A DNA stretch of 64,000 nt from Winogradskyella aurantia (GCF_002266855.1 NZ_NGJN01000002.1:470116-534115); one strand, 5' to 3'. Shown: positions 9,785 through 19,699, numbered from the stretch's first letter. Notes: generated by a model not told the origin, from the sequence alone. Numbers and translations: made by a program.

Positions 9785-10324
9785 TTATAACTCAGTTTCT
9801 CCGCTTCCTTTTTCCTTTGACAATATCATAATAATCTCTTGCATTGTTCCTTCAAATCCCGACAGTTGTTTAATCATGGGTAAATGGGCTCCTGATGTTC
9901 TACCTTTATAGATGTAACCATCTTTAACCCAAAAGATATAAGTTTCAGTAAATGAAATTTTCTTAGCCTTTGATTCTGGATTCGCCATTTTGGGTAAATC
10001 TGAGGTAATAGAAATTAAAAACATTGCTTTTTCGTTATCAGCTACGGCTTCAGTTATTTCTAATTTTAAATTCGGAAATATCGACTTTATGCTTTTAACA
10101 AGTGATTTGACCTTATCTGTTCCCGTAAAAGTATCTCCCGCCGTGGTAATATGATTGTAGTCCTCAACAAAAAGCTCATCAATTAAATCAATCTTGTCTT
10201 GATTATAAACTTCAGTAAAAAATCTCTTAGTAAATTCAATATTATCTTGAGCTTGATCTGCTGGTTCATGGCTTGAGCAGGAACTTAGAAACGTAATTAA
10301 GAAGATAGTGACTATTATTCTCAT
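9785..10324 (-). CDS. SnoaL-like / ester cyclase family lipoprotein
   Basis: This 179-residue protein has a lipoprotein signal with lipobox LSSC (Cys16). An NTF2-like alpha+beta cone follows: FTKRFFTEVYNQDKIDLIDELFVEDYNHITT, then the FTGTDKVKSLVKSIKSIFPNL segment typical of polyketide-cyclase/ester-cyclase proteins, and a terminal sheet (TETYIFWVKDGYIYKG). Such domains bind small hydrophobic ligands or act as isomerases or cyclases. No substrate can be inferred. Confidence 0.85.
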   Translation of the reverse strand: MRIIVTIFLITFLSSCSSHEPADQAQDNIEFTKRFFTEVYNQDKIDLIDELFVEDYNHITTAGDTFTGTDKVKSLVKSIKSIFPNLKLEITEAVADNEKAMFLISITSDLPKMANPESKAKKISFTETYIFWVKDGYIYKGRTSGAHLPMIKQLSGFEGTMQEIIMILSKEKGSGETEL

Positions 10325-10717
10325 GTTTTTCGGTATTTGAACTGATGTTAAGGTTTTGCTATGGCTTATTATGTGACCTGTTTGGCGTTATTATTTTTTC
10401 CGTCAAGTACCAGGCAAAAGACGTGGGCTTTCGTAAAAATAGCAAAAAAGAAGACCATGTGTAGTATAAATCCTATTTTACTTCTTATGAACTTAGAAAG
10501 CACCTATTATTCCTTTCATTATATCCTACAATATAACCCATATTATTTCCTTAGTTATTTAAAATAAGCCCTTCGTGTTTAGGCTCTGTTCATTTTTAGA
10601 GGTTTATTAAAATAGATATTGCAGAAATACTCAGAATTAGATCTAAAGCTATTTTATTATAGTTACCTTAAGAAAAGCGCAAAATATAATACTTAGATGC
10701 GTTTGTATATATTTCCA
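10325..10717. other. divergent intergenic region
   Basis: About 390 bp between the SnoaL-like start and the forward MscS gene. It contains only a low-complexity open frame (10361-10567) with no recognisable protein, which I treat as chance. It should hold promoters for both flanking genes, but no exact TAnnTTTG was found. Confidence 0.45.
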
Positions 10718-11560
10718 ATGGAAACATTCAATCAAATTTTAGAATCTGAAATCTTTACCTTTAGGTCTTATTCACTTAAAGTTTCTCAACTGGTTAGTAT
10801 TTTAATAATCGTAGTTATAACCAAATTAATACTATGGGGACTTAAAAAAGTTTTTTTTCGTAAAAACAAGTCTAGTAAAATAGATACAGGTAGCACTTAT
10901 GCGTTATTGAAAATCATTAAATATGTGGTTTGGATTATAGCCATTGCACTAGTATTGGAATCCATTGGTATTAAGGTCACCTTGTTAATAGCAGGTTCAG
11001 CCGCACTATTAGTGGGTATAGGTTTGGGGCTCCAGCAAACCTTTAACGATGTGGTCTCTGGTATAATATTGCTTTCAGAACGATCTATAGAAGTAGGGGA
11101 TGTTTTGGAAATTGACAATGATGTCGTCATAATTGAAAGTATAGGTTTAAGAACGTCAAAGGCAATGAACAGGGATGATATTTCTATTATCATCCCAAAT
11201 TCTTTGATTACTACGAGTAAGGTAATTAATTGGAGTCATCAGTCACATCAAACCCGTTTTAAAATCCATGTTGGTGTAGCCTATGGAAGCGATGTTGATT
11301 TTGTGATTACAACTTTAGAAAAAAGTGCTTTTGAACATCCTGACATTCACAATAAGAGATTGATAGAAGCACGTTTGTTAAATTTCGGTAGCTCTTCATT
11401 AGATTTTCAGCTTTTATTTTTTACTTCAAACATTTTTAGAATTGGAAAAATGAAAAGTGACATACGAAGATCTATTAATAAGAATTTTACGGATAATAAC
11501 ATAATAATTGCATTTCCTCAAATGGATGTGCATCTGAGGTCTAATAATAGTGCCACCTGA
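10718..11560 (+). CDS. MscS family small-conductance mechanosensitive channel
   Basis: About 280 residues with three hydrophobic segments, then the pore helix (LLIAGSAALLVGIGLGLQQTFNDVVSG) with regular Gly/Ala packing. The beta domain reads SIEVGDVLEIDNDVVIIESIGLRTSKAMNRDD, followed by IPNSLITTSKVINWS. The start at 10718 (METFNQIL) is preferred; an in-frame ATG at 10697 adds seven residues. Predicted osmotic release valve in the inner membrane, a different subfamily from the channel at 3005. Confidence 0.9.
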   Translation: METFNQILESEIFTFRSYSLKVSQLVSILIIVVITKLILWGLKKVFFRKNKSSKIDTGSTYALLKIIKYVVWIIAIALVLESIGIKVTLLIAGSAALLVGIGLGLQQTFNDVVSGIILLSERSIEVGDVLEIDNDVVIIESIGLRTSKAMNRDDISIIIPNSLITTSKVINWSHQSHQTRFKIHVGVAYGSDVDFVITTLEKSAFEHPDIHNKRLIEARLLNFGSSSLDFQLLFFTSNIFRIGKMKSDIRRSINKNFTDNNIIIAFPQMDVHLRSNNSAT

Positions 11561-11924
11561 AATATATGTACACCGAACGTTATTTTAGAGAGGTAATGTT
11601 AAAAGTTAGACTATTTGTGCAATGAACAATGTCTCAATAGCAAATATCAGATAATAGTGATAAGTAGCTTTGGAGAGAATGCATAATTACAACGCAAAGC
11701 ACCTACTAGTAAAGCAACTCTGTTTAAATTTGGGTAACTTGTTTAATAAATTTATCATATTTCTAGTTTTATAACAAACGCGGCAAGTTGGCCCTATCAC
11801 TAAAACAGTCCACTGAACTCTTTCTAAACGTTCGTTCCTCTGTTAGCAACAAAGCTCTGTAAGAGCGATGATTTAACAAAGGCAAAATTGAGTTCGAATG
11901 GTCTAAAAAATTTAATCATTATTT
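11561..11924. other. intergenic region at left end of the repeat-separated array
   Basis: About 360 bp after the forward MscS gene. It contains the first array repeat (11776-11842). The rest is AT-rich with no gene. Confidence 0.5.
11776..11842. repeat. family D spacer repeat, copy 1
   Basis: A stretch of about 67 bp starting AAACGCGG and holding CACTAAAACAGTCCACTGA recurs with substitutions at 24094-24160. In both places it lies beside a DUF6090 gene. Confidence 0.65.
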
Positions 11925-12764
11925 TTAATCCCTAACCTTTTCAAGTTTATCTAAAAGCTCATAGATGACCTCTAGTATATCATTATATCTATCAGTGCTT
12001 CTTTTGTGTGCTATGAGAAAATAATTATAGGCCTTGTGTATACCTTATAATTTTGAAATAATTGATTTAAATCTCTTTTAAAAGGTATCTTTTCAATTCT
12101 ATTTGGTACAGGAAGATAGTCGTCGGTTCGTGTTGTCTCGGAGGTTGCAAAATCGTCGAATTCTAAACGCTTTTTAACATCTTCATCCGACAGTAGATTC
12201 CCAAATTCTTCAATTTCAGATAATAATAGTTGTGCGTTTCTGTAATATGTTTCTTCATAACGACTTAAATCCTTCAGCAAATCGTCAACGTCTTTAACAT
12301 AAGCGATTATGTTGTTTTTAATATGTTCGACTTTAGTAAGGTAATATTTCCTGAATTCACAAGAGATCTTGAGGTTCCAAATGTAGGGCTAGCCACAGTG
12401 TTACCGCGTGGTCTACGTAAATATTTGTATATGCTGTCATGTGGTGTCCCTTCTTTCCAGAATGCATGGCATACGATGGCGCTTGCTCTGGCACTTTCAT
12501 TAGAGAACACCTTAACCTCTTCTAATTCAGTTATTGATTTTTTAAGATCAGCTTTAAGTTGCTCTATTATAATTTTTTCAGTTTTTTTTCTATTGCGTTC
12601 ATTGTTCCATTCATTGATTTGTAAGGCAATTAAAATCCCAATAACAACTAGTACAATTTCGCCAATGGCATATTTCAATTACCTTCCTGTCTGGTAGGCA
12701 GGCTTTCCAGTTATGTTTTTTTTTCCATAAGTTCGTATCTAAACTTTCTAAAGAACTTTGTCAT
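11925..12764 (-). pseudogene. DUF6090 family gene, decayed
   Basis: Reading from an ATG at 12764, the N-terminus is MTKFFRKFRYELMEKK, as in the intact paralogs. An in-frame stop follows at once. A palindromic insert containing CCTGCCTACCAGACAGG (about 12685-12705) splits the conserved GK-YLKYAIGEI segment. The frame resumes at KYAIGEIVLVVIGILIALQINEWN, shifts near 12315 (ILK then NNIIAYVKDVDDLLKD) and shifts again near 12030 before a tail reading EVIYELLDKLEKVRD, with a stop at 11925. At least three lesions mean no functional product. Order and length are those of the intact family. Confidence 0.85.
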
Positions 12765-13080
12765 TCCTTCTATAGATGGTTCGGTTATGCCCGAAAGAGG
12801 CTATATCAACTAAATATCCTCGAGATATTTGACTTTATTTCAAAAAATTAAGTCTCGATATTCTTAAGATTTTAATCATTCTCTAATTTAAATATTTAGT
12901 TGGTTCGGAAGCGGGTATCCCGTCTAAATGTCTATCCGCTGTCGCAGTTTATTCTTGGTCTGACAAGTAGGACAATTGATTTACTTTGAAAATTTTAGCT
13001 CACATAATATTGGCATTGGTTAGCTGTTGGTAATTATAAAGCAAAGCAACGATCGTGATAAACCGTCGTTTTAGTGTTGT
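12765..13080 (-). promoter_or_regulatory. conserved DUF6090 leader copy and spacer DNA
   Basis: Directly upstream of the decayed DUF6090 gene lies a leader shared with the copies at 14938, 26123, 36982 and 47372: a GGTTATGCCCGAAAGAGGCTAT block followed about 50-70 bp on by AATTAAGTCTCGATA-type sequence. A second, partial block (GGTTCGGAAGCGGGTATCCCG, 12902-12922) follows. No gene in these 316 bp. Confidence 0.55.
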
Positions 13081-14184
13081 TTATCTTATCTTTGATAATT
13101 TGCTATACACAAGTTCAGGAAAATCAGTTCTCCAAAGGCGATTTTTAGGTCTTATATTGGCGCATGCTATAATAACGATGCCTTTCTCTGGATACAAACA
13201 AAATAGTGCCTCAAATCCTGGTGCGCCACCAGTATGAAATATCATATTAATTGAGTCATTTTTAACAATATCCAAACCATAGCCGTACTTAACGTGATTA
13301 CCTATATCTAAATCCGTCGTGTAAGGCGTAATCATTTTATTTAATGTTTTCTCTGTTAATAGAACATTAGTAGAAAACGCTTTCTCAAATTTTAGAAGAT
13401 CTCCTACTGTTGAAATCATATCACCAGCACCTCTTTTAGCTGGCATGTAATTAAAATCTGCATTCTCAACTACTCCTTCAGAATTTATCTTATAGCCATC
13501 TGCTCTGTTAAGTACTAATTTATTTGGGTCATCTCCCTCAGAATTAATCATTTGCAATTTTTTAAAAATCTCTTCCTGTACAAAAATGTCATAGGGCGTG
13601 TTACTTACTTTTTCTATAAGAATTGTAAGCACAACATAACCAATGCCACTATAGTGGAAGTTGTTTCCAGAACTATTTACTAAAGGCAATTTCTTAAATA
13701 TCTTAAATGCATCTTCCATTGAAGTCGGCATCAATAAAAGTTCTTTAGTCTCATTAAAATCAGTGAGATGCCCTAAGCCCGATGTATGGGTTAGTAATTG
13801 GTGAACCGTAATAGTTTCCCAAGCTGAAGGCAATCCTGAAATATAAGCGGAAAGTTTGTCTTCAGTTTTGAGCAAACCCTGCTCTTCAAGAATCATAACA
13901 GCAAGTGCTGTAATGGGCTTAGAAATGGACCCTATTCTAAACTTTGTGTCTAAGGTGTTTTTTACTGATAATTCTCTATTGGCATACCCAATGCTTTTAG
14001 AATAAATAGTTTCTCCTTCAACAGCAACTAAAATATTGCCACTAAAATTTTCGATATTTTGGAAAAACTGATCGAATTCTTGGTGCTCTGTATTTATAGT
14101 TTCCTGCTTATCAGTATCCTTAACATTACAAGACCAAGCTAATGTGACAACTAGAGCAAAGCAAAAGAGTTTAAATAATTTCAT
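13081..14184 (-). CDS. beta-lactamase family serine hydrolase lipoprotein
   Basis: This 367-residue protein has lipobox LAWSC (Cys19). The nucleophile motif is S86-I-S-K89, HTSGL lies near residue 133, the tyrosine motif is Y178-S-G (family YxN, third residue changed), and HTGGAPG near the end corresponds to KTG/HTG. All catalytic residues are present, unlike the related protein at the left edge. Likely a periplasmic esterase/DD-peptidase-type enzyme. It begins 24 bp after the stop of the DUF6090 gene at 14209, so the two are probably co-transcribed. Confidence 0.9.
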   Translation of the reverse strand: MKLFKLFCFALVVTLAWSCNVKDTDKQETINTEHQEFDQFFQNIENFSGNILVAVEGETIYSKSIGYANRELSVKNTLDTKFRIGSISKPITALAVMILEEQGLLKTEDKLSAYISGLPSAWETITVHQLLTHTSGLGHLTDFNETKELLLMPTSMEDAFKIFKKLPLVNSSGNNFHYSGIGYVVLTILIEKVSNTPYDIFVQEEIFKKLQMINSEGDDPNKLVLNRADGYKINSEGVVENADFNYMPAKRGAGDMISTVGDLLKFEKAFSTNVLLTEKTLNKMITPYTTDLDIGNHVKYGYGLDIVKNDSINMIFHTGGAPGFEALFCLYPEKGIVIIACANIRPKNRLWRTDFPELVYSKLSKIR

Positions 14185-14208
14185 AAATTGATTATATGGT
14201 GGTTTTAG

Positions 14209-14937
14209 TTATCGGATAATAAATTCTTGTAATATTTCTTTAAACCTTTTGGCATCTTCGAGCGTTTCTTTATACTTTAAATTACGACCAACAGCGCTAT
14301 TTGTTTCCAAGGCATTAATAAACCGTCTATTAGTTGTAAATTGAGCTATAAGTTTATCAGGATCTCTAATATTACCAGAACCTATTTTTGATAAAGATGC
14401 AGTTTCAAAGTCCTCAATCCTAATTAATTGCAGTACTTCTCTTGAATCTTTATATACGTCATCAATATCTTCAAGGCCCTTGTAATTGTTATATAGCTTC
14501 GCAATCTCGCGTCTTAGCATACTACTTCGTATTACTTTAAAACCATCAGAATTTTTCATCTCGTCATAGGTAATGGTTGTGGGAATAAAATTATCAGAAG
14601 GGTTTATAAGTGATGTATAATAAAAAACACTATCTCTAGCTATTTCTTCCCCATTAATAAAACTCATAAGCCTAAGTTTTGACAGAGCAGCCAACGACGT
14701 AATACTGTCGAGTTTTTCTAAATTATAGATATCAATGTTAACATCACTGAGTAGGTTGTTAAGCAATTCTTGTTCTAGCCTGGCATTTGATCGATTTTGA
14801 TTCCATGTATTAATGCTTAAAGCAATGAGAATTCCAATGACAACGAGCACTATTTCTCCAATTGCATATTTGAGGTAATGTCCTATTTTATTTTTCTCCA
14901 TAAGGTCATATCTTATTTTTCTAAAGATTTTAATCAT
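14209..14937 (-). CDS. DUF6090 family membrane-anchored protein
   Basis: This 242-residue member shows the family layout. A basic cytosolic N-terminus (IRYDLMEKNKIGHYLKYAIG) is followed by one membrane helix (about residues 29-45, VLVVIGILIALSINTW). A helical, probably periplasmic domain of about 190 residues differs widely between paralogs. The family is restricted to Bacteroidota as far as I know and has no assigned function. Position 24 bp upstream of the serine hydrolase lipoprotein suggests a shared transcript. A conserved leader precedes the start. Confidence 0.87.
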   Translation of the reverse strand: MIKIFRKIRYDLMEKNKIGHYLKYAIGEIVLVVIGILIALSINTWNQNRSNARLEQELLNNLLSDVNIDIYNLEKLDSITSLAALSKLRLMSFINGEEIARDSVFYYTSLINPSDNFIPTTITYDEMKNSDGFKVIRSSMLRREIAKLYNNYKGLEDIDDVYKDSREVLQLIRIEDFETASLSKIGSGNIRDPDKLIAQFTTNRRFINALETNSAVGRNLKYKETLEDAKRFKEILQEFIIR

Positions 14938-15175
14938 GGTTTAATTTAGTCATTTGGTTGTTCTACAGTTGGCTATCTCGCCTAAATGCCCACTGACATT
15001 TAATTAACTGTGTGAGTTTTGGCTCGATAATAGCTTTGATTATAAGTTGGTTGTAATAAAGGCTGACTGTCCTGAGGCGAAACTGGTGCAGTAATTTTCC
15101 TGAGCCTTTTTAAAGTTTGTCGTAGGGTTGGTAGTGATCAAACCATTTATTATCCCCGTTACAGTTAACAATGCT
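14938..15175 (-). promoter_or_regulatory. DUF6090 leader and spacer repeat
   Basis: This 238-bp stretch begins with the leader block (GGCTATCTCGCC) and continues with TGACATTTAATTAACTGTG and TTGGCTCGATAATA, which reappear at 47535-47575 ahead of another DUF6090 gene. The remainder to the M20 stop is degenerate spacer DNA with a terminal GTTAACAATGC. Confidence 0.55.
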
Positions 15176-16447
15176 TTATTCTTCATAAGTTCTTTCCAAA
15201 ATCAAGGATGAAAAAGTTTTTACGGCAATTCTAATACATTCTTCGTCAATTCTAAAGTTAGGTGCATGATTCATGGCAACTATTCCTTTTTCTGGATTTG
15301 ACCCACCTAAAAAAAAATATACACCAGGAATTTTTTGTTGAAAGTAGCAAAAGTCATCATTAAAATATGGAACTTGACCATATCCCATAGTAACTGTTTC
15401 ATCACCACAACTATTGTTAAGTAATTGTATCGCTTTATCCGTTAATTTTTCATTGTTCAATACAGTTGGATTTTCTTGGATGTATGCTGTTGAGATGTAT
15501 TTATCTTTATAGTCTGAATTACTAATTATTTGCTCAATCTTGGGTAAAATATAGGGTAAGTTAGACTTATTTGTTTCATAAAGATAGGCTTTCAGATGAA
15601 TTTGATTATTTTCTTCCTCCATAATGAAACTTTCCTCCATAAACAGATAATCTTTGAAAACAGTATTTGGATTGGATATACCAATCATGGAGTCAAAAGA
15701 TTTTGGAATTTCCCAAGGATTTACACCTTCCTTTTTTCGCAGAACTGCACTCCTTATTTTATCATAGAGCGTTTTTGCATCATCTTTTAGTAAATCATTA
15801 CTGAATGTAATCTTAATTCGTTTTTGATAGGCATACAGTTCGTTAGGTTTGACCATTATTTGACCAACTGGTAGGGGAGTAACGTGCAAAGAATAAATTT
15901 CATCTAGATGCATTTTCGAAAATAAACTACTGTTCACTATATTTTTTGCACCAACGAACGTTTCTTCTTCCGATTGAAATATGAAATATATCGAGCCTTC
16001 AATTGAATCTTTGATTTTAGCTAATACCTCAGCTATTCCAAGTCCAATTGCCATATGGACATCGTGACCGCAACCGTGTTGAACTCCGTTAATTTTAGAT
16101 TTAAATCTTACATCGTCCGTAAAATTATTCGGTAGGGCATCCATATCAGCGCGCCAAGCTATATTTTTTCCCTTTTTACCACCTTTTAAAATTCCAACGA
16201 CGCTGTAACCTGCGAAGCCTGTTTTAACCTCTAATCCTAAATTTGATAAATATTCTGTGATTATTTTGGAAGTTCTTTTTTCATTTCCGGCCAGTTCGGG
16301 ATATTCGTGAAAGTCCCTTCTAATTTCAACTAAACTATCAAATATTTTATCACTGTTCTTTTCTATGTTTTGGTTAATGGTTTTTTTGTCTAAAGGTTCG
16401 CAACCGATTAACAATAATGAAAGTAAAAGGTATTTTGTTAATTTCAT
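15176..16447 (-). CDS. M20 family metallopeptidase/amidohydrolase lipoprotein
   Basis: This 423-residue protein has lipobox LLIGC (Cys16). The M20D hallmark motifs appear in order: RRDFHEYPELAGNE, ADMDALP, GVQHGCGHDVHMA (metal ligands), QSEEETFVGAKNI (general-base Glu) and MNHAPNFRIDE (last His ligand). Members cleave N-acyl amino acids or dipeptides and auxin-type conjugates. The insertion between core motifs corresponds to the lid domain. Predicted periplasmic. It stands alone between a DUF6090 leader spacer and a short 69-bp gap to the next gene. Confidence 0.9.
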   Translation of the reverse strand: MKLTKYLLLSLLLIGCEPLDKKTINQNIEKNSDKIFDSLVEIRRDFHEYPELAGNEKRTSKIITEYLSNLGLEVKTGFAGYSVVGILKGGKKGKNIAWRADMDALPNNFTDDVRFKSKINGVQHGCGHDVHMAIGLGIAEVLAKIKDSIEGSIYFIFQSEEETFVGAKNIVNSSLFSKMHLDEIYSLHVTPLPVGQIMVKPNELYAYQKRIKITFSNDLLKDDAKTLYDKIRSAVLRKKEGVNPWEIPKSFDSMIGISNPNTVFKDYLFMEESFIMEEENNQIHLKAYLYETNKSNLPYILPKIEQIISNSDYKDKYISTAYIQENPTVLNNEKLTDKAIQLLNNSCGDETVTMGYGQVPYFNDDFCYFQQKIPGVYFFLGGSNPEKGIVAMNHAPNFRIDEECIRIAVKTFSSLILERTYEE

Positions 16448-16516
16448 TTATGTAGTCTTTGTGGTATAGTACGGCACTTATTTTTAGTTACTGTCGCATT
16501 TATGGATTTTAATTCT

Positions 16517-16861
16517 TTATTTTTTTAAGGTTTTAATCAAGTTTACACCGGTTACAGCACCAAAACCGGTAACAAGCCCACCAACTAAGGCACTAGAAAT
16601 CACTAATAATGAGGTATTGGGTAAACCAAAAAGTTGTGCCAAGCGCTCAGGCAGATCACTGTTGCTAGCATTGGTCATTAACCACACCTGTACTACCCAA
16701 AGGAAAAACCCTGCTAAAAAACCAATTAAAAAACCAATCCATTGGTTTTTTAACGCCAAACCGCCCAAAAAGCCAGCAAGGGCAATTAAATACCATGGTC
16801 CTAGGATTGTCAAAAAGTAACCTAAAGTGATGATTAAAACAAAGGTTAAGAACTTTTTCAT
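16517..16861 (-). CDS. small Gly-rich membrane protein
   Basis: This 114-residue protein has three or four hydrophobic segments with frequent glycines (LAGFLGGLALKNQWIGFLIGFLAGFFLW, given here as positions about 28-56) and a C-terminal helix LVGGLVTGFGAVTGVNL. No family recognised. Its ATG overlaps the last codon of the penicillin acylase gene by 4 bp (16858-16861), so the two are translationally coupled. It may be an accessory or folding partner of that enzyme. Confidence 0.75.
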   Translation of the reverse strand: MKKFLTFVLIITLGYFLTILGPWYLIALAGFLGGLALKNQWIGFLIGFLAGFFLWVVQVWLMTNASNSDLPERLAQLFGLPNTSLLVISSALVGGLVTGFGAVTGVNLIKTLKK

Positions 16862-19281
16862 TTTTTAGCGGGTTTAAAATGACTTACAGATAGGCAATTG
16901 GGTTTATCCTTAGTATATTCTAGGTCGAGATTAAAGTACTCACCTTTAGCCCAAAATTCGGTAAAATTAGTATACCACATACTACCAGGATTTCCACTTT
17001 GCCCCCCGGGAAGCATTCCCCAAGCTTTTGCTCCATTGGGGTCAAGCTCAACAACAATACGGAAAGCCGGACCAAAATCTCTTCCAATGGCATTCACAAT
17101 ACCTGCATCTCCACCTACGAAAACATTTGCCTGGCTAAGCGCTGGTATTTGTGTTAAATGAGTAAATTGGGTGCCTTTTACATTTGCCCAATTCAATTCC
17201 AAATCTTGGTTCTCAGATTGCCATTGGTTTATTTCTTGAGTCATTTGCTTGAAAGCTGCCCGAATGAGAAGTGGAGCATTTTCGGTTATGGCAGTACTGT
17301 CTATATCCCACCATTTTAAATCTGGGTATTCCTTTAACAGTTTATGGGTTCGGTAAAGACTAGGCTTAGTCATTATGGTGGAGTCTCTGTTTAACTCATC
17401 CCATGCTAAATCCTGAATGGCGTCTCGCCACACGTGATAATAAGCAGGAGCTTTAAGCTCGGGGTTTGACATATAATTCCATATACTTAAATCATCGTAT
17501 GCTGATTGCTCTTCACTGTTTAGATCATTGTAATTCAATGCTTTTAAAAAATATTCTAAATTCTCAGAAGCTTCTGTATTATAATTATCGAGTTGAAGTT
17601 GCATCATATCCTTTACTGTAATTGAAGAATCCGCACCTAAAATTTGGTTAATCCGCCTGTTTCGTTTACTCTCAAATCCAAAGGCTCTTACGATATAGGG
17701 ATAAGTGGAATCTGCAGGGTATTGGTTGGCACTGCTCACAAAACCACGTTTGGGATTAATTTGCTGAATGGTATGTTCCAGCGGAATGTATTTTTTCCAC
17801 ACATTTGCACTTTTTGTGCCGTCTCTTAAGAACAATCCCTCATTTTCTTGGCGCGCTAAGTAGGTTCCCGCCACGCGCATACCAATGTTTCCCTGAGCAT
17901 CGGCGTAGGCCCAGTTAAGGTGTGGGTTATTGAATTTATCATTGGCTGATACAAAATCTCGCCAATTTTTGGCCTGGGCCATCTCAAGAATAGCAACTGC
18001 AACCCTACTAGTATCTTGCCCTATCCACCTGTAGGCCCAGTGTTCATTATTGTGTGCACTTATTTTACTATGGTTTGCAATTACACCAAAAGGAGAGTAG
18101 TAGATGGTGTCAAAAATGGATTTTCTTCCCTTAATTTTAATCTCTTCTATTTTTTCGGTCACAGCTATAGCCTTGCCATCAACCAAGATTTTGGTTTTGG
18201 TATTATCCGTGAACTTAACCTTGTACCAGTCCACTAGATCACGCATTGAATTCGTTCCACCATAAGCAATACTATCATTAAAACCACCAATTGGTCCTGG
18301 TACGCCAGGTATGAAGGAACCAATAAAATTCAATTTCGGAGATTTTAAATGCGTAATAAAATATAAAGGAGGAAGACTTAGACTTAAATGTGGATCACTC
18401 GCTAGAATTGCATGTCTTGTAGCTGACCTCCCTGGAGCCACCGCCCAGTTGTTCGATCCATTTTTGGGGTGTTCTTTATAAACCTCTTCAAGATCAGATG
18501 GTGCACTCATGATATCCGAGTCGACACTTTGAGGTACTACAGGTTTGAAATCCCAGCTTCCTGGAGCGTTAACGATTGGATCTTCACCAGTATCATAACC
18601 CCCAAATAGCAATTTCCAATCATTATAGCTGAAAACGTTTACAAAATTGCTATATTCAATATCATAATTGCGAGAATTCAGCCGATTTGCCATAAAATTG
18701 GCAATACGCAACGTACGAAATACCGACCAAGGCTCTGGTTGCATGCCCAGAAGACGATACTCCAAGGGCCAGTCTTTTTCTTTCAGGGTATTCAAATAGC
18801 TATTTACTCCTTTGGCGTATTGTTCGTAGGAGATTTTGGCCTGTGGTACTTGCATGGTAGCAGCCATTATTTTTTTCGTACCTAATTCCATACCCTTACG
18901 TCTCATTTGTAGGTCATATTCAAGAGCAGCTTCACCGACTAACTCAGATAACCTCCCCTCTGCAGCACGAGTTTGAAAGTCCATTTGCCAAAGTCTTAAA
19001 CTGGCCGTTATGTAGCCCTGTACAAAATAGAGGTCTTCATCGTTTTGGGCATAGATATGCGGTATCAGGTGTTCATCCCACACCACGGTAACTTCATCTT
19101 TTAAATGTTCATTTATGACCTCATCAGGCAATTGAGGAAGGTCACCTTCCAATAGCCTCCAGAAACCATGCGATGGACTGATAATTTTCCCAATAGCTGG
19201 CAGTTTTCCTATGGGTTTATTCAAGATGTAGCAAAAGCCTATCGTGAATAAGGACCAAATGATAAGGTATATATAGCGCAT
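16858..19281 (-). CDS. penicillin acylase family protein (Ntn hydrolase)
   Basis: This 807-residue precursor has an N-terminal membrane or signal helix. The alpha-chain contains DLYFVQGYITASLRLWQMDF and RLSELVGEAAL. The autocatalytic cleavage point is at NG-S276-NNWAV, where Ser276 becomes the nucleophile of the beta chain. ASDPHLSLSLPP and FNDSIAYGGTNSM follow, and MLPGGQSGNPGS near the C-terminus is the conserved substrate-pocket segment. The family hydrolyses amides such as acyl-homoserine lactones or N-acyl peptides; the substrate is unknown. First gene of a two-gene unit with the small membrane protein downstream. Confidence 0.92.
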   Translation of the reverse strand: MRYIYLIIWSLFTIGFCYILNKPIGKLPAIGKIISPSHGFWRLLEGDLPQLPDEVINEHLKDEVTVVWDEHLIPHIYAQNDEDLYFVQGYITASLRLWQMDFQTRAAEGRLSELVGEAALEYDLQMRRKGMELGTKKIMAATMQVPQAKISYEQYAKGVNSYLNTLKEKDWPLEYRLLGMQPEPWSVFRTLRIANFMANRLNSRNYDIEYSNFVNVFSYNDWKLLFGGYDTGEDPIVNAPGSWDFKPVVPQSVDSDIMSAPSDLEEVYKEHPKNGSNNWAVAPGRSATRHAILASDPHLSLSLPPLYFITHLKSPKLNFIGSFIPGVPGPIGGFNDSIAYGGTNSMRDLVDWYKVKFTDNTKTKILVDGKAIAVTEKIEEIKIKGRKSIFDTIYYSPFGVIANHSKISAHNNEHWAYRWIGQDTSRVAVAILEMAQAKNWRDFVSANDKFNNPHLNWAYADAQGNIGMRVAGTYLARQENEGLFLRDGTKSANVWKKYIPLEHTIQQINPKRGFVSSANQYPADSTYPYIVRAFGFESKRNRRINQILGADSSITVKDMMQLQLDNYNTEASENLEYFLKALNYNDLNSEEQSAYDDLSIWNYMSNPELKAPAYYHVWRDAIQDLAWDELNRDSTIMTKPSLYRTHKLLKEYPDLKWWDIDSTAITENAPLLIRAAFKQMTQEINQWQSENQDLELNWANVKGTQFTHLTQIPALSQANVFVGGDAGIVNAIGRDFGPAFRIVVELDPNGAKAWGMLPGGQSGNPGSMWYTNFTEFWAKGEYFNLDLEYTKDKPNCLSVSHFKPAKK

Positions 19282-19699
19282 TATTCAATGAATATTGGTT
19301 TACTAATAATTTCTAGCAAACAACACCTTTTCAATCTTAATACTTGACCATTCAATGAGTACATAAGATTAATAATTTAAAGACAAAGGTTTTGTGTATG
19401 GTTTCGCTTAACTGATTATTTTCATTCCTTCGTTTTTTGTTGACCGTATTTTTTTAAAATACCTAACAAAAATCTACTGATTTAAATGGTTGTCTTGGAC
19501 AGTTCAACGCCTTCGGCGTCACATATCTTCTTTGTTTAAATCTCTAATTTAGCAAATAAATCACAGATAAAAAATTCAAGCACGATACGAATGCAGTAAT
19601 TTTAGTAAGCCTGTCCCGAGCTTATTGTAGGGTAGATGAGGCTAAATGATTACATATAACCATTGTTGGCATTTTGTTTATTTTATTTTAATACACTTA
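19282..19699. repeat. spacer containing family A palindromic repeat, copy 1 (about 19388-19673)
   Basis: The 418-bp gap holds a composite repeat. The left end is GTGTATGGTTTCGCTTAACTG. An internal TTCGTTTTTTG...CTAACAAAAATC hairpin follows. A variable small hairpin comes next (CGCCTTCGGCG), then the segment TTTAGCAAATAAA, and the right end is AACCATTGTTGGC. The same order of blocks recurs at 23057, 25105 and 29850. The first 100 bp, next to the acylase start, show nothing recognisable. Confidence 0.7.

Noticed and set aside
10361..10567. Forward open frame of 68 codons
   Set aside because: Low-complexity Tyr/Phe-rich translation in AT-rich DNA, no family and no promoter.
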